From contig NZ_PUIP01000006.1 in assembly GCF_002968015.1 (NCBI RefSeq), positions 186,001 to 250,000 on the forward strand: 64,000 bases of DNA. Reading direction: 5' to 3'. Positions 9,677 through 17,859 of the stretch are shown one piece after another; the first letter of the stretch is position 1, and every line of letters starts with the position of its first letter. The notes below the pieces were generated by a model. It searched no databases, was not told where the DNA came from, and saw nothing but the letters and a program-made list of their open reading frames with translations. A program made the position numbers and the translations under genes. Source of the DNA: Massilia phosphatilytica. GTDB lineage: Bacteria > Pseudomonadota > Gammaproteobacteria > Burkholderiales > Burkholderiaceae_D.

Positions 9677-10297
9677 GTGCTGCGCTTCGACAACGTGAGC
9701 AAATCGTATGGATCCAGGCCCGTCCTGCAAGGACGAACGGGACGCTTCGCGCCGGGCGCCTATGCGTTGCGGGGGCCGAACGGCATCGGCAAATCGACGC
9801 TGTTGCGCGTGCTGGCCGGCGTGGACGACGCGGACGGCGGCGACATCGCCATCGCCGGGCACTCGCTCCGGGCGCAACCGGCCGCCGCGAAAGCCCGGCT
9901 GGCCTACGCGCCGGACGAGTGCCCCGTGTACCCGTTCGTGACGGGGCGCGAACTGCTGGCCTTCGTGGCCTGGGCCAAGCGCTGCGCCATCCCGGGCAAG
10001 GTCACCGATATCGTCGAGCGCTTCGGCCTCGCCCGCCATCTCGACACACGCTGCGGCGCCATGTCGCTCGGCACGCAGAAGAAGCTGATGCTGGCGGCGG
10101 CATGGATCGGCGACCCTGCCGTGCTGCTGCTCGACGAACCGTCGAACGGCCTCGATGCGGACGCGCGCGCCGTGCTCATCGACCTGCTGGCGGCGCAACG
10201 CGACACGTCGTGCGTCTTCATGTCGACGCACGACAAGGCCTTCGCGGATGCGGTCGGTGCGGTCGAGATAGAATTCGACACGCTGACAGATCGTTAA
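9677..10297 (+). CDS. ABC transporter ATP-binding protein
   Basis: The product is a 206-residue ATPase. Walker A is GPNGIGKST (about residues 34-42). The signature region MSLGTQKKL departs from the usual LSGGQ, as seen in many ABC-2 type exporters. Walker B is AVLLLDEPSNGLD and the H-loop histidine is in MSTHDKAF. It starts with GTG nine bases after the membrane-protein gene, with AGGAG upstream. The short length and degenerate signature match the small ATPases of ABC-2 exporters rather than importers. The exported compound cannot be told from sequence. Confidence 0.88.
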   Translation: MLRFDNVSKSYGSRPVLQGRTGRFAPGAYALRGPNGIGKSTLLRVLAGVDDADGGDIAIAGHSLRAQPAAAKARLAYAPDECPVYPFVTGRELLAFVAWAKRCAIPGKVTDIVERFGLARHLDTRCGAMSLGTQKKLMLAAAWIGDPAVLLLDEPSNGLDADARAVLIDLLAAQRDTSCVFMSTHDKAFADAVGAVEIEFDTLTDR

Positions 10298-10331
10298 CCC
10301 GGGATTCATCAAATACATCGACGTCCGCCCC

Positions 10332-11135
10332 GTGGATACACAACTTCTTTTCATCTGCTTCCTGACCTTCGTGATCCACCTGGTCGGCACGCTCGCGTAC
10401 TCGGTGCGGATCGCCGGCGTACGGACCCGGCGCATCGCCGTCTCGCTGACCATGTTCGGCATACTGATGCTCGTGTCGCGCACGTCGAATTCGTTCCTGG
10501 GCCCGTTCCTCGCGAAACGCGTCGAAACGCACCTGGGCGCGCTCGCCAGCGGTGCGCTGCTCGCCGATTTTCGCTGGCTGCTCATGTCCGCGAGCCTCGC
10601 GACGGTCGCCGGCGCCGTGCTGATTCCGACGTTCCAGCGCGTGTTCTGCCGCGCGGTCCTGCATTTCCAGGCGCACCGCTCGATCCCGAAGCTGGTCCTG
10701 CATGGCGTCTTCAAGGGTGGGCTGCCCTATCTGCGCGACGTCGCCAGCCTGCCCGCCGCCCGCAACATGACGGACGTCCGGTCGGGGCACGGCGTGTCGG
10801 GCCGGATCACGGTGCTGAACGTCGGCGCCACGGCCCTGTGGACGGTCGGCGTGTTGGCCGCCCTGTACGCCGGCGTGCTCGACCCGTCGGTCCGCGTCAC
10901 CTCCAGCACGCTGTCGTCGATCATCAACGGTGGCGCGACCATCATGATGGCGGTGTTCATCGACCCGCACCTGTCGGGGATGACGGACGATGCCGTCGAA
11001 GGCAAGATCACGGAAAGCCAGTTCAGGAAAGCCATCGTCTGGCTGGTCGGCAGCCGGTTGGCGGGTACCGTCGCGGCGCAAGCGTTGCTGGTGCCGGCGT
11101 CGGTGCTGATCGCGTCCGTGGCCCGCGTCATCTGA
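10332..11135 (+). CDS. amj: Amj-like (DUF2837) membrane protein, candidate lipid II flippase
   Basis: The product is a 267-residue membrane protein with about six hydrophobic segments. The opening LFICFLTFVIHLVGTLAYSV, followed by RIAGVRTRRIAVSLTMFG and LVSRTSNSFLGPF, matches my recollection of the Amj/YdaH (DUF2837) family. Bacillus Amj can flip lipid II across the membrane and substitute for MurJ. The gene starts at GTG 34 bases after the ABC ATPase, on the same strand. In proteobacteria the family is patchy and its role is not well documented, so flippase activity here is inferred from family membership only. Confidence 0.7.
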   Translation: MDTQLLFICFLTFVIHLVGTLAYSVRIAGVRTRRIAVSLTMFGILMLVSRTSNSFLGPFLAKRVETHLGALASGALLADFRWLLMSASLATVAGAVLIPTFQRVFCRAVLHFQAHRSIPKLVLHGVFKGGLPYLRDVASLPAARNMTDVRSGHGVSGRITVLNVGATALWTVGVLAALYAGVLDPSVRVTSSTLSSIINGGATIMMAVFIDPHLSGMTDDAVEGKITESQFRKAIVWLVGSRLAGTVAAQALLVPASVLIASVARVI

Positions 11136-11144
11136 TGGGATGCC

Positions 11145-11720
11145 ATGTCGACGTCCGTTAGCGCATCCAGGTGTGACGAATCCCTCGGGTTCCCGGCCGC
11201 GTTACGCGATGCCGCCCGGACGGCCATTGCCGTCGTCGCGCAGCACGAGATCGCGCCCCCGCATGACAGGTTCACCGTCGACGTCGATGGCGAAACGCTG
11301 CAAATTCCGTATCGGATCTACTACGACCCCGCCTGCCTGCACCGTGCGTTGAGCGAGACGCAGGGCGTCGATCACCGCATCGTCGCCTGCCTGGGGACAC
11401 GGCATTATGACGGTCATGTGCGCCAGGCATGCCTCGCACAGATCGGTGGCGGCGACGAGGCATGGCTCATCCCGTACATCGTTCAACTGGCCGGAGAATA
11501 CGTGATCGAAATCGTCGACGACGTCGCACGGTGGAGCGGGACGCGCGACGCGTCCGCGCTCGCGGCCTTCGCACGCGCCAACCCCGCCTATCTCGCAACG
11601 CTGGCGCGGCGCGTGACGAGCTACTGGAACTGCTATCACCGCCGCGCTTATCCAGACCGGGCCGGCTATCCCGGCTCCCGAGTACTTTCACGATTCCAGA
11701 CCGATGCCACACACCGATGA
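11145..11720 (+). CDS. hypothetical protein, HEAT-like remnant not recognised
   Basis: The product is a 191-residue soluble protein of no family that I recognise. It has no signal peptide or membrane helix. Visible features are FPAALRDAARTAIAVVAQHE, a beta-rich DRFTVDVDGETLQIPYRIYYDP, VACLGTRHYDGHVRQACL and VTSYWNCYHRRAYPDR near the end. The wording RIVACLGTRHYDGHVRQ...PYIVQLAGEYVIEIV suggests an alpha-helical domain that reads like a HEAT-type repeat, but this is weak. It begins nine bases after the Amj-like gene and its last 17 bases overlap the GNAT gene, so all three are likely co-transcribed. Confidence 0.6.
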   Translation: MSTSVSASRCDESLGFPAALRDAARTAIAVVAQHEIAPPHDRFTVDVDGETLQIPYRIYYDPACLHRALSETQGVDHRIVACLGTRHYDGHVRQACLAQIGGGDEAWLIPYIVQLAGEYVIEIVDDVARWSGTRDASALAAFARANPAYLATLARRVTSYWNCYHRRAYPDRAGYPGSRVLSRFQTDATHR

Positions 11721-12165
11721 TTTCCTGTTGAGGCGCGCAACCCGCGCCGACATCCCCGCCATGTCGCGCATCCGCCTGGCCGTCACCGAAAATACCTTGT
11801 CGGACCCGGCCCGGATCACCGTCGCGATGTACGAGGACTACCTGGAACGGTTGGGCCGCGGCTGGGTCGCGGAAGCGGAAGGCGTAGTCGTCGGGTTCAG
11901 TTATGCGGACAACGTCAACGCGTCCATCTGGGCGCTGTTCATCCAGCCGGGCCAGGAAGGACGGGGACTCGGCAAGGCATTGCTCGCGCAGGCCGCAGAC
12001 TGGCTGTTCGGCCAGGGCCACGCATCCATCCGCCTGACGACGGGCGCAGGCACCCGCGCGGACCGTTTCTATGCGGCGCAAGGCTGGCGCCGCGAACCCG
12101 TCAGCGTCACCGAGATCGCGTACGTTTTGGCGCGGCCGGCCGAAGTGGTATGCTTGGCGCCATGA
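11704..12165 (+). CDS. GNAT family N-acetyltransferase
   Basis: The product is a 153-residue protein with the GNAT fold. The N-terminal strand-helix is FLLRRATRADIPAMSRIR, the central strands include GWVAEAEGVVVGFSYA and ASIWALFIQP, and the acetyl-CoA binding motif A is GQEGRGLGKALLAQA (Q/R-x-x-G-x-G/A pattern). The C-terminal part reads DRFYAAQGW, as in small-molecule acetyltransferases. The substrate is unknown. The start lies inside the previous gene, and the stop overlaps the next ATG as ATGA, so translation is probably coupled in both directions. Confidence 0.87.
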   Translation: MPHTDDFLLRRATRADIPAMSRIRLAVTENTLSDPARITVAMYEDYLERLGRGWVAEAEGVVVGFSYADNVNASIWALFIQPGQEGRGLGKALLAQAADWLFGQGHASIRLTTGAGTRADRFYAAQGWRREPVSVTEIAYVLARPAEVVCLAP

Positions 12166-12509
12166 CCACCGATTCCGATATTGAGCTGTCCGGCCCGTTC
12201 CAGGCCAAGGACGGCAACGGCCGTACCCTCGACGTCAAGGCGATCCGCATTTTCGACGAGGGCTACGGGATCATCGACGTGTACATCGAGTTCAAGAACC
12301 GGCTCGATCCCGGCGCCTACAAGGACCCCGTGCTCGTGCGCGCCCTCGTCGACCGGCTGCGCGCCGTCGGGTACAAGGGGCCGGATTTCGGCCACAGCGA
12401 TCCCGGCCTGCAGGAAAGCCGCCTCATCGTGCTCGAGGCGCCCGAGGAATTCGCCCCGTTCGCGAAAAGCAAGGGCTGGAAGAACCTCGCCGAGGACTTC
12501 GACGAGTAA
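12162..12509 (+). CDS. hypothetical protein, 115 aa
   Basis: This is a soluble, acidic protein with no signal peptide and no domain that I recognise. It reads as alternating strands and helices (FQAKDGNGRTLDVKAIRIF, GYGIIDVYIEFKNRL) and ends in the acidic SKGWKNLAEDFDE. The ATG at 12162 overlaps the GNAT stop codon in an ATGA, which fixes the start better than the in-frame codon at 12150. It closes the co-directional run that begins with the ABC exporter. Function is unknown. Confidence 0.7.
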   Translation: MTTDSDIELSGPFQAKDGNGRTLDVKAIRIFDEGYGIIDVYIEFKNRLDPGAYKDPVLVRALVDRLRAVGYKGPDFGHSDPGLQESRLIVLEAPEEFAPFAKSKGWKNLAEDFDE

Positions 12510-12694
12510 GGCTCGCGTCATGCCGCGCCGATCTGGCCGCCGGCAAAATGAGATTGTTTCGTGATACGGCCGCCGGCCGCCTTGCGCCTGGCGTACTACG
12601 CCCTAGACTGGGATGACCATACCGGCGGCCGACATCGTGCCGTTGCGACGCGATGCCTGACCGAAGTCTGTTTGCGCTTCGTGAAGGAATGATC

Positions 12695-13105
12695 ATGCGT
12701 CCCTTATCCCTGCCGTGTTTTCCGACCCTGCTCTTGCTTGCGGCCAGTAGCCATGCGCAAGCCCTGCAGCCCACCGAGCCTGTCGCTGTCGTCCAGGTCA
12801 GGCCCGTCGACGGGCCCTACCGCCTCAGGAACGAGCAAGCCCGCGAGATCGCGGGCATGTACGAGATGTCGAACGGCTGGTCCATCGACGTGCGCCCCGA
12901 CATGCGCCACGTGGACGTCGTCATCGATAGGAACAGGCCGTTGCGGCTACTCGCCATATCCTCCAGAAAGTTCGTGTCGGGCGACGGCAACGTGACGATG
13001 GAATTCAGCTGCGGCAACGACGACACCGACATGACATTGCGCTACGTGCCCGCCCCGGGCGTGGCCGAGGTCGTGCTCACGTCGGCGTCCTTCGCGCAGC
13101 GCTAG
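12695..13105 (+). CDS. secreted hypothetical protein
   Basis: The product is 136 residues with a clear signal peptide (MRPLSLPCFPTLLLLAAS, cleavage probably after SHAQA). The mature part is beta-rich and contains REIAGMYEMSNGW and a conserved-looking PDMRHVDVVID, with one Cys in FSCGNDDTDM. I do not recognise the family. The ATG at 12695 has AAGGA six bases upstream, whereas the ATG at 12689 is too close to it. The TAG overlaps the convergent gene's TAG by two bases (CTAG). Confidence 0.65.
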   Translation: MRPLSLPCFPTLLLLAASSHAQALQPTEPVAVVQVRPVDGPYRLRNEQAREIAGMYEMSNGWSIDVRPDMRHVDVVIDRNRPLRLLAISSRKFVSGDGNVTMEFSCGNDDTDMTLRYVPAPGVAEVVLTSASFAQR

Positions 13106-13515
13106 GCGCCCTGCGTCCCGAACAGATCGTGCGCGTCGAGGATCGCGTACGTGATCTCGGGATGGCGCTCTAGCACCTTGCGCACGGCCGCGGGCACGGA
13201 CTGGCGCACCTTCTTGCACAGGCCGGGACGGTCTTCCAGCACGATGAGGATGCCGCGCAAGGTGCGCACCTCGTTCGGACCGGGCGCGATCTTCAGTTCG
13301 ACGCCAAGGTTGGCGCGGATGCGGTCCTGCAGGCGTTTCAGGTCGTCGTAGCTGGCGACGGCGTCGATGCGGTCGAGCAGGCGCTGCTCTTCCGTGCGCG
13401 TGAGGCGCAGCGGGCGCAGGTCCGCCTCCGGATCGGCGAGCAGGATCTCGCGCTCGCAGACGCAGGCGCCGGGAGGGCATTCTGTACGGATGGGTATCGA
13501 TGCTTGTTGCAACAT
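13102..13515 (-). CDS. hypothetical protein with an N-terminal Cys cluster
   Basis: The product is 137 residues with no signal peptide or membrane helix. Near the N-terminus sits TECPPGACVCERE, three cysteines spaced as C-x4-C-x-C, which may bind a metal or form a disulfide. The rest is charged and helical (LTRTEEQRLLDRIDAVASYDDL) followed by PGPNEVRTLRGILIVLEDRPGLCKKVR. No family that I can name with confidence. It lies 12 bases upstream of the Mut7-C gene's stop on the same strand, so the DUF72 gene, the Mut7-C gene and this gene may be one transcript. Confidence 0.65.
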   Translation of the reverse strand: MLQQASIPIRTECPPGACVCEREILLADPEADLRPLRLTRTEEQRLLDRIDAVASYDDLKRLQDRIRANLGVELKIAPGPNEVRTLRGILIVLEDRPGLCKKVRQSVPAAVRKVLERHPEITYAILDAHDLFGTQGA

Positions 13516-13527
13516 GGGGTCACGCTG

Positions 13528-14286
13528 TCAACGGATGGCTCGTCCGGGAGAGTAGTGTATCTCATTCAGCACGCCCGCCATCCGCTGCCAGTGCGAGCCC
13601 TTCCAGAACACGCGGTGGCAGCAGTCGCACGTGCTGAACTCGTCCTGCGTGGCGGCCACGCGCGGCGGCAGGCGGTCACTCACGTCCGCCTTCGCGACGG
13701 GCCGCAGCGGCGCATTGCACGACAGGCACAGCGTGAACGGACGCATGCGCTCGGCCAGGCCGAAGCGTTCTACCACCTCGCGCAGCTGCTCCTCCGCCTT
13801 CAGCGCCCGCACATAGCACCCGTACGCGATGCCGCGGCGCTTGAGCAGTTCGCGGTCGCGCGTGAGGACGGCGCGGCCGTCATCGAGCGCGATCGCTTCG
13901 ACCTCGGCGTCGTTCAACGTATTGCGGTAGATGGTGTCGAACCCCGCCATTCTCAACAGCCGCGCGAGGCCGCCGAGATGGGCATCCGCGACGAAGCGCA
14001 CGCGGCCCGGCGGACGCTGGTCCAGCCGCGCCACGTCGGCGACGTCGAAGGTCGTGAAGCGCGGATAGACGGCGATGCGGTCGCCCTCTTCCAGGATGTC
14101 GTCCAGTCCCCGCGGTTCGTCGTTCACGAGCACCAGCTCGACCTCCGTGTGCGGCACGCCGAGCGCCTCGATCATGTGCTTGGTCGTGGCGGCGCGCGCG
14201 CACGGCGTCGCGAAGGAGCGTCCGCGCCGCTCGCGCGCGAGGAAGTCGTTCAGTTCGCCGTAGAAGCGGAACGTCGCGCTGACCAT
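13528..14286 (-). CDS. Mut7-C RNase domain protein with ubiquitin-like N-terminus
   Basis: The product is 252 residues in two parts. Residues 1 to about 85 match the Mut7-C ubiquitin-like domain (TFRFYGELNDFL, VELVLVNDEPRGL, GDRIAVYP). The rest is the Mut7-C PIN-like RNase domain with RVRFVADAHLGGLARLLRMAGFDT (acidic Asp for metal), AVLTRDREL, and a C-terminal zinc ribbon with CLSCNAPL and CDCCHRVFWKGSHW. Family members are predicted RNases; a specific target is unknown. The first 37 bases overlap the end of the DUF72 gene, which suggests coupled expression. Confidence 0.9.
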   Translation of the reverse strand: MVSATFRFYGELNDFLARERRGRSFATPCARAATTKHMIEALGVPHTEVELVLVNDEPRGLDDILEEGDRIAVYPRFTTFDVADVARLDQRPPGRVRFVADAHLGGLARLLRMAGFDTIYRNTLNDAEVEAIALDDGRAVLTRDRELLKRRGIAYGCYVRALKAEEQLREVVERFGLAERMRPFTLCLSCNAPLRPVAKADVSDRLPPRVAATQDEFSTCDCCHRVFWKGSHWQRMAGVLNEIHYSPGRAIR

Positions 14287-15041
14287 GATTCATCCACGCC
14301 GCGCAGCACGTCCAGTGCGTTCGGCACCGAATGGCCCTCGGCCGTGTTATCGAAGATGCACCAGAGGTCCGCGCCGGGCTGCGCCAGCGCCGCGATCTTC
14401 TGCTCGACCTCGCGCAGGAATTCCGGCGGATAGGACGAGTAATAGATGCGCGGCGTGCCGTGCAGGCGGATGTAAGTCGACGCCGTCGTCGGCACGTGCG
14501 GGCCCGGCTGGCCCGCGGGCGGATCGGCCATCACGCGGGCGACGCCGTGCTCGCGCAGCAGCGCGGTCGCCGTGTCGCCGAACCAGGTCGGATGGCGGCC
14601 TTCCAGCGCGAGCATGCAGGGAAAGCGTGCGCGCAGGCGCGGCAGGAAATCGGCAACGACGTCCGCATCGAACATGCCGCTGGGCGGCAGCTGGACGAGC
14701 ACGCAGCCCAGTTTCGGCCCCAGTTCGCCCGCCTCGCGCACGAACCGGTCGAGCAGCTCGTCCGCATCGCGCAGCTTCGCCTCATGCGTGACCGCCTTCG
14801 GCAGCTTGACGGAGAAACGGAACCGGTCGGGCACGCTCGCGGCCCAGCGGGCGTAGGTCTGCGGCTGGTGCGGGCGATAGAACGACGAATTGATCTCGAC
14901 GGCCGGGAACACGGCCGCGTAGCGTTCGAGGTGGCTGCCCTCGGCGGGGAAGGCGGCCGCCACGTCCTTGTTGAGGCCCCAGCCGGCACAGCCGATCAGG
15001 GGGCGATTGACGTTGTCTGCCGTGGATTGCAATTCGCTCAT
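14250..15041 (-). CDS. DUF72 (YecE family) protein
   Basis: The product is 263 residues with the DUF72 TIM-barrel-like signature: PLIGCAGWGLNKD, ERYAAVFPAVEINSSFYRPH, FRFSVKLPKAVTHEAKL, LVQLPPS and ALEGRHPTWF. The biochemical function of this widespread family has not been settled. The start is the ATG at 15041; the open frame extends upstream to 15074 but the alternative Met lacks the family N-terminus. It overlaps the start of the Mut7-C gene by 37 bases and is divergent from trxC. Confidence 0.88.
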   Translation of the reverse strand: MSELQSTADNVNRPLIGCAGWGLNKDVAAAFPAEGSHLERYAAVFPAVEINSSFYRPHQPQTYARWAASVPDRFRFSVKLPKAVTHEAKLRDADELLDRFVREAGELGPKLGCVLVQLPPSGMFDADVVADFLPRLRARFPCMLALEGRHPTWFGDTATALLREHGVARVMADPPAGQPGPHVPTTASTYIRLHGTPRIYYSSYPPEFLREVEQKIAALAQPGADLWCIFDNTAEGHSVPNALDVLRGVDESWSARRSASTAN

Positions 15042-15154
15042 CTGGACCCATGTTGGAGGGCATCCGCCCGGCATCCGATTCTATGCCGAACAGCATGATG
15101 GACGGCGCACGCGCCACCGGGCCTCGCATATCGATCACCCAAAGGAGGAACACC

Positions 15155-15598
15155 ATGGCCGATTCCCTGCACATCGTCTGTCCGCACTGCGACGCCGTCA
15201 ACCGCGTCGCCACCGAGCGCCTGTCCGACCAGCCCGTCTGCGGCAAATGCGCGCAGGCGCTGTTCACGGCCCAGCCCACGGACGTGTCGTCCGCGCGCTT
15301 CGACAAGCACGTCGGACGCAACGACATCCCCGTACTCGTCGACTTCTGGGCCGCGTGGTGCGGTCCCTGCCGCATGATGGCGCCCGCGTATGCCCAGGCC
15401 GCCGGCCGGCTGGAACCGCACGCGCGCCTGCTGAAGGTCGACACGGAAGCGTCGCAGGATCTCGCCGCACGCTATAACATCCGCAGCATCCCGACGATCG
15501 CGCTGTTCCAGGGCGGCCGCGAGATCGCACGCCAGGCCGGGGCGATGGATGCGAACCGCCTCGTCGCATGGGTGCAGCAGGCGACGCGCGCGGCCTGA
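15155..15598 (+). CDS. trxC: thioredoxin 2 (TrxC)
   Basis: The product is 147 residues. The N-terminal zinc site has the two CxxC pairs CPHC and CGKC that distinguish TrxC from TrxA. The redox motif WCGPC spans residues 68-72, and the cis-proline region is SIPTIALFQGG. It reduces disulfides of cytoplasmic proteins and is often induced by peroxide via OxyR; no operator was identified here. The ATG at 15155 follows a perfect AAAGGAGG at 15141-15148, so the longer open frame upstream is not used. Confidence 0.93.
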   Translation: MADSLHIVCPHCDAVNRVATERLSDQPVCGKCAQALFTAQPTDVSSARFDKHVGRNDIPVLVDFWAAWCGPCRMMAPAYAQAAGRLEPHARLLKVDTEASQDLAARYNIRSIPTIALFQGGREIARQAGAMDANRLVAWVQQATRAA

Positions 15599-15837
15599 TC
15601 CACGCGCCGCGTCACTCCCGCGCCGCCACTGTGGCGCGGGAACCGCGCACGCCCGTGCCTTTAATTTACGGTTTGTAATTGAACACGACCGGAAATGTAG
15701 CATCCACGCCGCATCGCGGCGCCCGCCGTAGAAATTCTTCGATTTTTTGAACACCGCACCGCTCGTGCCCCCTAATATTTGCCGTACGGAATTATTTTCT
15801 ATTCGATTCAGCATCCCCGTACCTTACGAGCGCCTCC

Positions 15838-17859
15838 ATGACTACCAGCCCGATGCTGCGGCCCAAATCGCCACAGCCCGCTTCGCCGCGCCGCTTCGCC
15901 CCGGCCGCCCGCTCCCTGAGCCTGAACGCCAAGATCTGCCTGACCGCGACCGTGCTGGTGATTCTCAGCCTGGCCGCCACGTCGACCGTCACCGGCATCC
16001 GCAGCAGCCGCAGCGCCGAGAATTCCAGCATGAACCTGGCGCGCACGACGGCACGCGAGGCCGCCGCCACGATCCAGGCGCGCATGACGGCCAACCTGGC
16101 CGCCGCATTCGGCCAGGCGCGCGCGGTGCGCGCCACCCGCACGGCAGACATGGCGCTGACCCGTGACCAGGTCAACGAGATGGTCAAGGCGACGCTGCTC
16201 GACTCGGACGACCTGAACGGCTCGACCGTCACCTGGGAACCCAATGCACTCGACGGCAAGGACGCCGAGTACGCCGGCAAGACACCGGAGTACGACGCCA
16301 CGGGCCGCGCCATGCCCTATTATTCGCGCGAGTCCTCGGGCGGCCTGCACGTGGAACCCATCGTGTTCCTGGACAAGCCCCACGGCAACGACTGGTACGA
16401 CATCCCGAAACAGACGGGGCGACCTTACCTGACCGAACCGCACACCTATCCGATCAACGGCAAGGAGGTCGCGATGACGTCCATCAACGTGCCGATCCTG
16501 GTCAAGAACGAATTCCGGGGCGTCGTCAGCGCCGATTTCAGCCTGGCGAAGCTGGGCCAGATCCTGGCCGGTCTCAAGGTCATCGAAGGCGGCCGCCTGG
16601 CGCTCGTGTCGAACGGGGGCCTGTACGCCAGCAATCCGAATGCCGCGCTCACCGGCAAGAAGGCGGACGACATTCCGGCCGCCGGGCTGGAAGCCATTCG
16701 CCAGGGCAAGTCCTACGAATACGCCGACGCCAAGGGCGAAGTGCACCTCCTGCAACCGGTCCAGCTGCATGCGGACATCGCGCCATGGGCTGTCGAGCTC
16801 AGCTTCCCGCAACGGGTGGTCACCGCCGACGCGCGCGATCTCCTCAGGTACACGCTGCTGGTGTCGGTCCTGTGCGCCGCGGCAGCAGCGACGGTCCTGG
16901 TGTCCGTGCTGAACCGTCTTACCAGGCCGTTGCGCATGCTGGGCGCCGCCATGGCTGGCCTGGCCGGCGGCAACGCCGACCTCACCGCGCGCCTCGACGT
17001 GACCGGCAACGACGAACTGGCCCGGATCGCCGGCGGCTTCAACGAATTCATCGGCAAGCTCCAGCACGTGCTGGCGCGGGTGCGCAACAGCTCCGACGAC
17101 GTGGCGCTGGCCAGCACGGAAATCAGCCGCGGCAACGCCGACCTGTCGGCCCGCACGGAGCAGCAGGCCGGCGCGCTGGAAGAAACCGCCGCGTCGATGG
17201 AGGAACTGACGTCGACGGTGAAGCAGAACGCCGACAACGCGCGCCAGGCCAACCACCTCGCGCAAGGCGCGTCGGAGATCGCCGCCCGCGGCAGTGCCGT
17301 CGTGGCCCAGGTGGTGGACACGATGGGATCGATCAAGGCCTCGTCGCAAAAGATCGTCGACATCATCGGCGTCATCGACGGCATTGCCTTCCAGACGAAT
17401 ATTCTGGCGCTGAATGCCGCCGTCGAGGCGGCGCGCGCGGGTGAACAGGGACGGGGCTTCGCAGTCGTCGCCGGCGAAGTGCGCAACCTCGCCCAGCGCT
17501 CGGCCTCGGCGGCCAAGGAGATCAAGGCCCTGATCGGCGACTCCGTGGAAAAGGTCGGCGCCGGCAGCACGCTCGTCGGCGAAGCGGGCCGCACGATGGA
17601 AGAGATCCTGTCCAGCATCCGCCGCGTGACCGACATCGTCGTCGACATCAGCGCCGCCAGCGCCGAACAAAGCACGGGCATCGCCCAGGTCAACCAGGCC
17701 ATCGCGCAGATGGACGGCACGACCCAGCAGAACGCCGCGCTGGTCGAGGAAGCCGCGGCCGCTGCCGAAAGCCTGCACCAGCAGGCCGCGTTGCTCGTAT
17801 CCCTGGTCGGCGAATTCCACATCGACGCCGGCGCCACGCGGGAGCGGATCCATGCGTGA
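15838..17859 (+). CDS. methyl-accepting chemotaxis protein with periplasmic Cache sensor
   Basis: The product is 673 residues. There is a first membrane helix at about residues 25-50, a periplasmic double-Cache-type sensor at about 55-330 (including [17 protein letters not shown] and [13 protein letters not shown]), a second helix at about 336-360, a HAMP domain to about 415, then the cytoplasmic signalling domain with the hairpin tip [19 protein letters not shown]. It signals to CheA through CheW. No C-terminal CheR/CheB docking pentapeptide is seen. Its last eight bases overlap the porin-like gene. The 230-base leader upstream is comparatively AT-rich and probably carries the promoter, but no clear -35/-10 or sigma28 box stood out. 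The ligand is unknown. Confidence 0.9.
   Translation: MTTSPMLRPKSPQPASPRRFAPAARSLSLNAKICLTATVLVILSLAATSTVTGIRSSRSAENSSMNLARTTAREAAATIQARMTANLAAAFGQARAVRATRTADMALTRDQVNEMVKATLLDSDDLNGSTVTWEPNALDGKDAEYAGKTPEYDATGRAMPYYSRESSGGLHVEPIVFLDKPHGNDWYDIPKQTGRPYLTEPHTYPINGKEVAMTSINVPILVKNEFRGVVSADFSLAKLGQILAGLKVIEGGRLALVSNGGLYASNPNAALTGKKADDIPAAGLEAIRQGKSYEYADAKGEVHLLQPVQLHADIAPWAVELSFPQRVVTADARDLLRYTLLVSVLCAAAAATVLVSVLNRLTRPLRMLGAAMAGLAGGNADLTARLDVTGNDELARIAGGFNEFIGKLQHVLARVRNSSDDVALASTEISRGNADLSARTEQQAGALEETAASMEELTSTVKQNADNARQANHLAQGASEIAARGSAVVAQVVDTMGSIKASSQKIVDIIGVIDGIAFQTNILALNAAVEAARAGEQGRGFAVVAGEVRNLAQRSASAAKEIKALIGDSVEKVGAGSTLVGEAGRTMEEILSSIRRVTDIVVDISAASAEQSTGIAQVNQAIAQMDGTTQQNAALVEEAAAAAESLHQQAALLVSLVGEFHIDAGATRERIHA

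Noticed and set aside
8474-10714. A 746-residue minus-strand frame across the ABC exporter genes
   Set aside because: Antisense to a plausible membrane protein and a recognisable ATPase; no domain in the translation.
15617-15640. Inverted repeat CCCGCGCC/GGCGCGGG after trxC
   Set aside because: No T tract follows, so it is not listed as a terminator.
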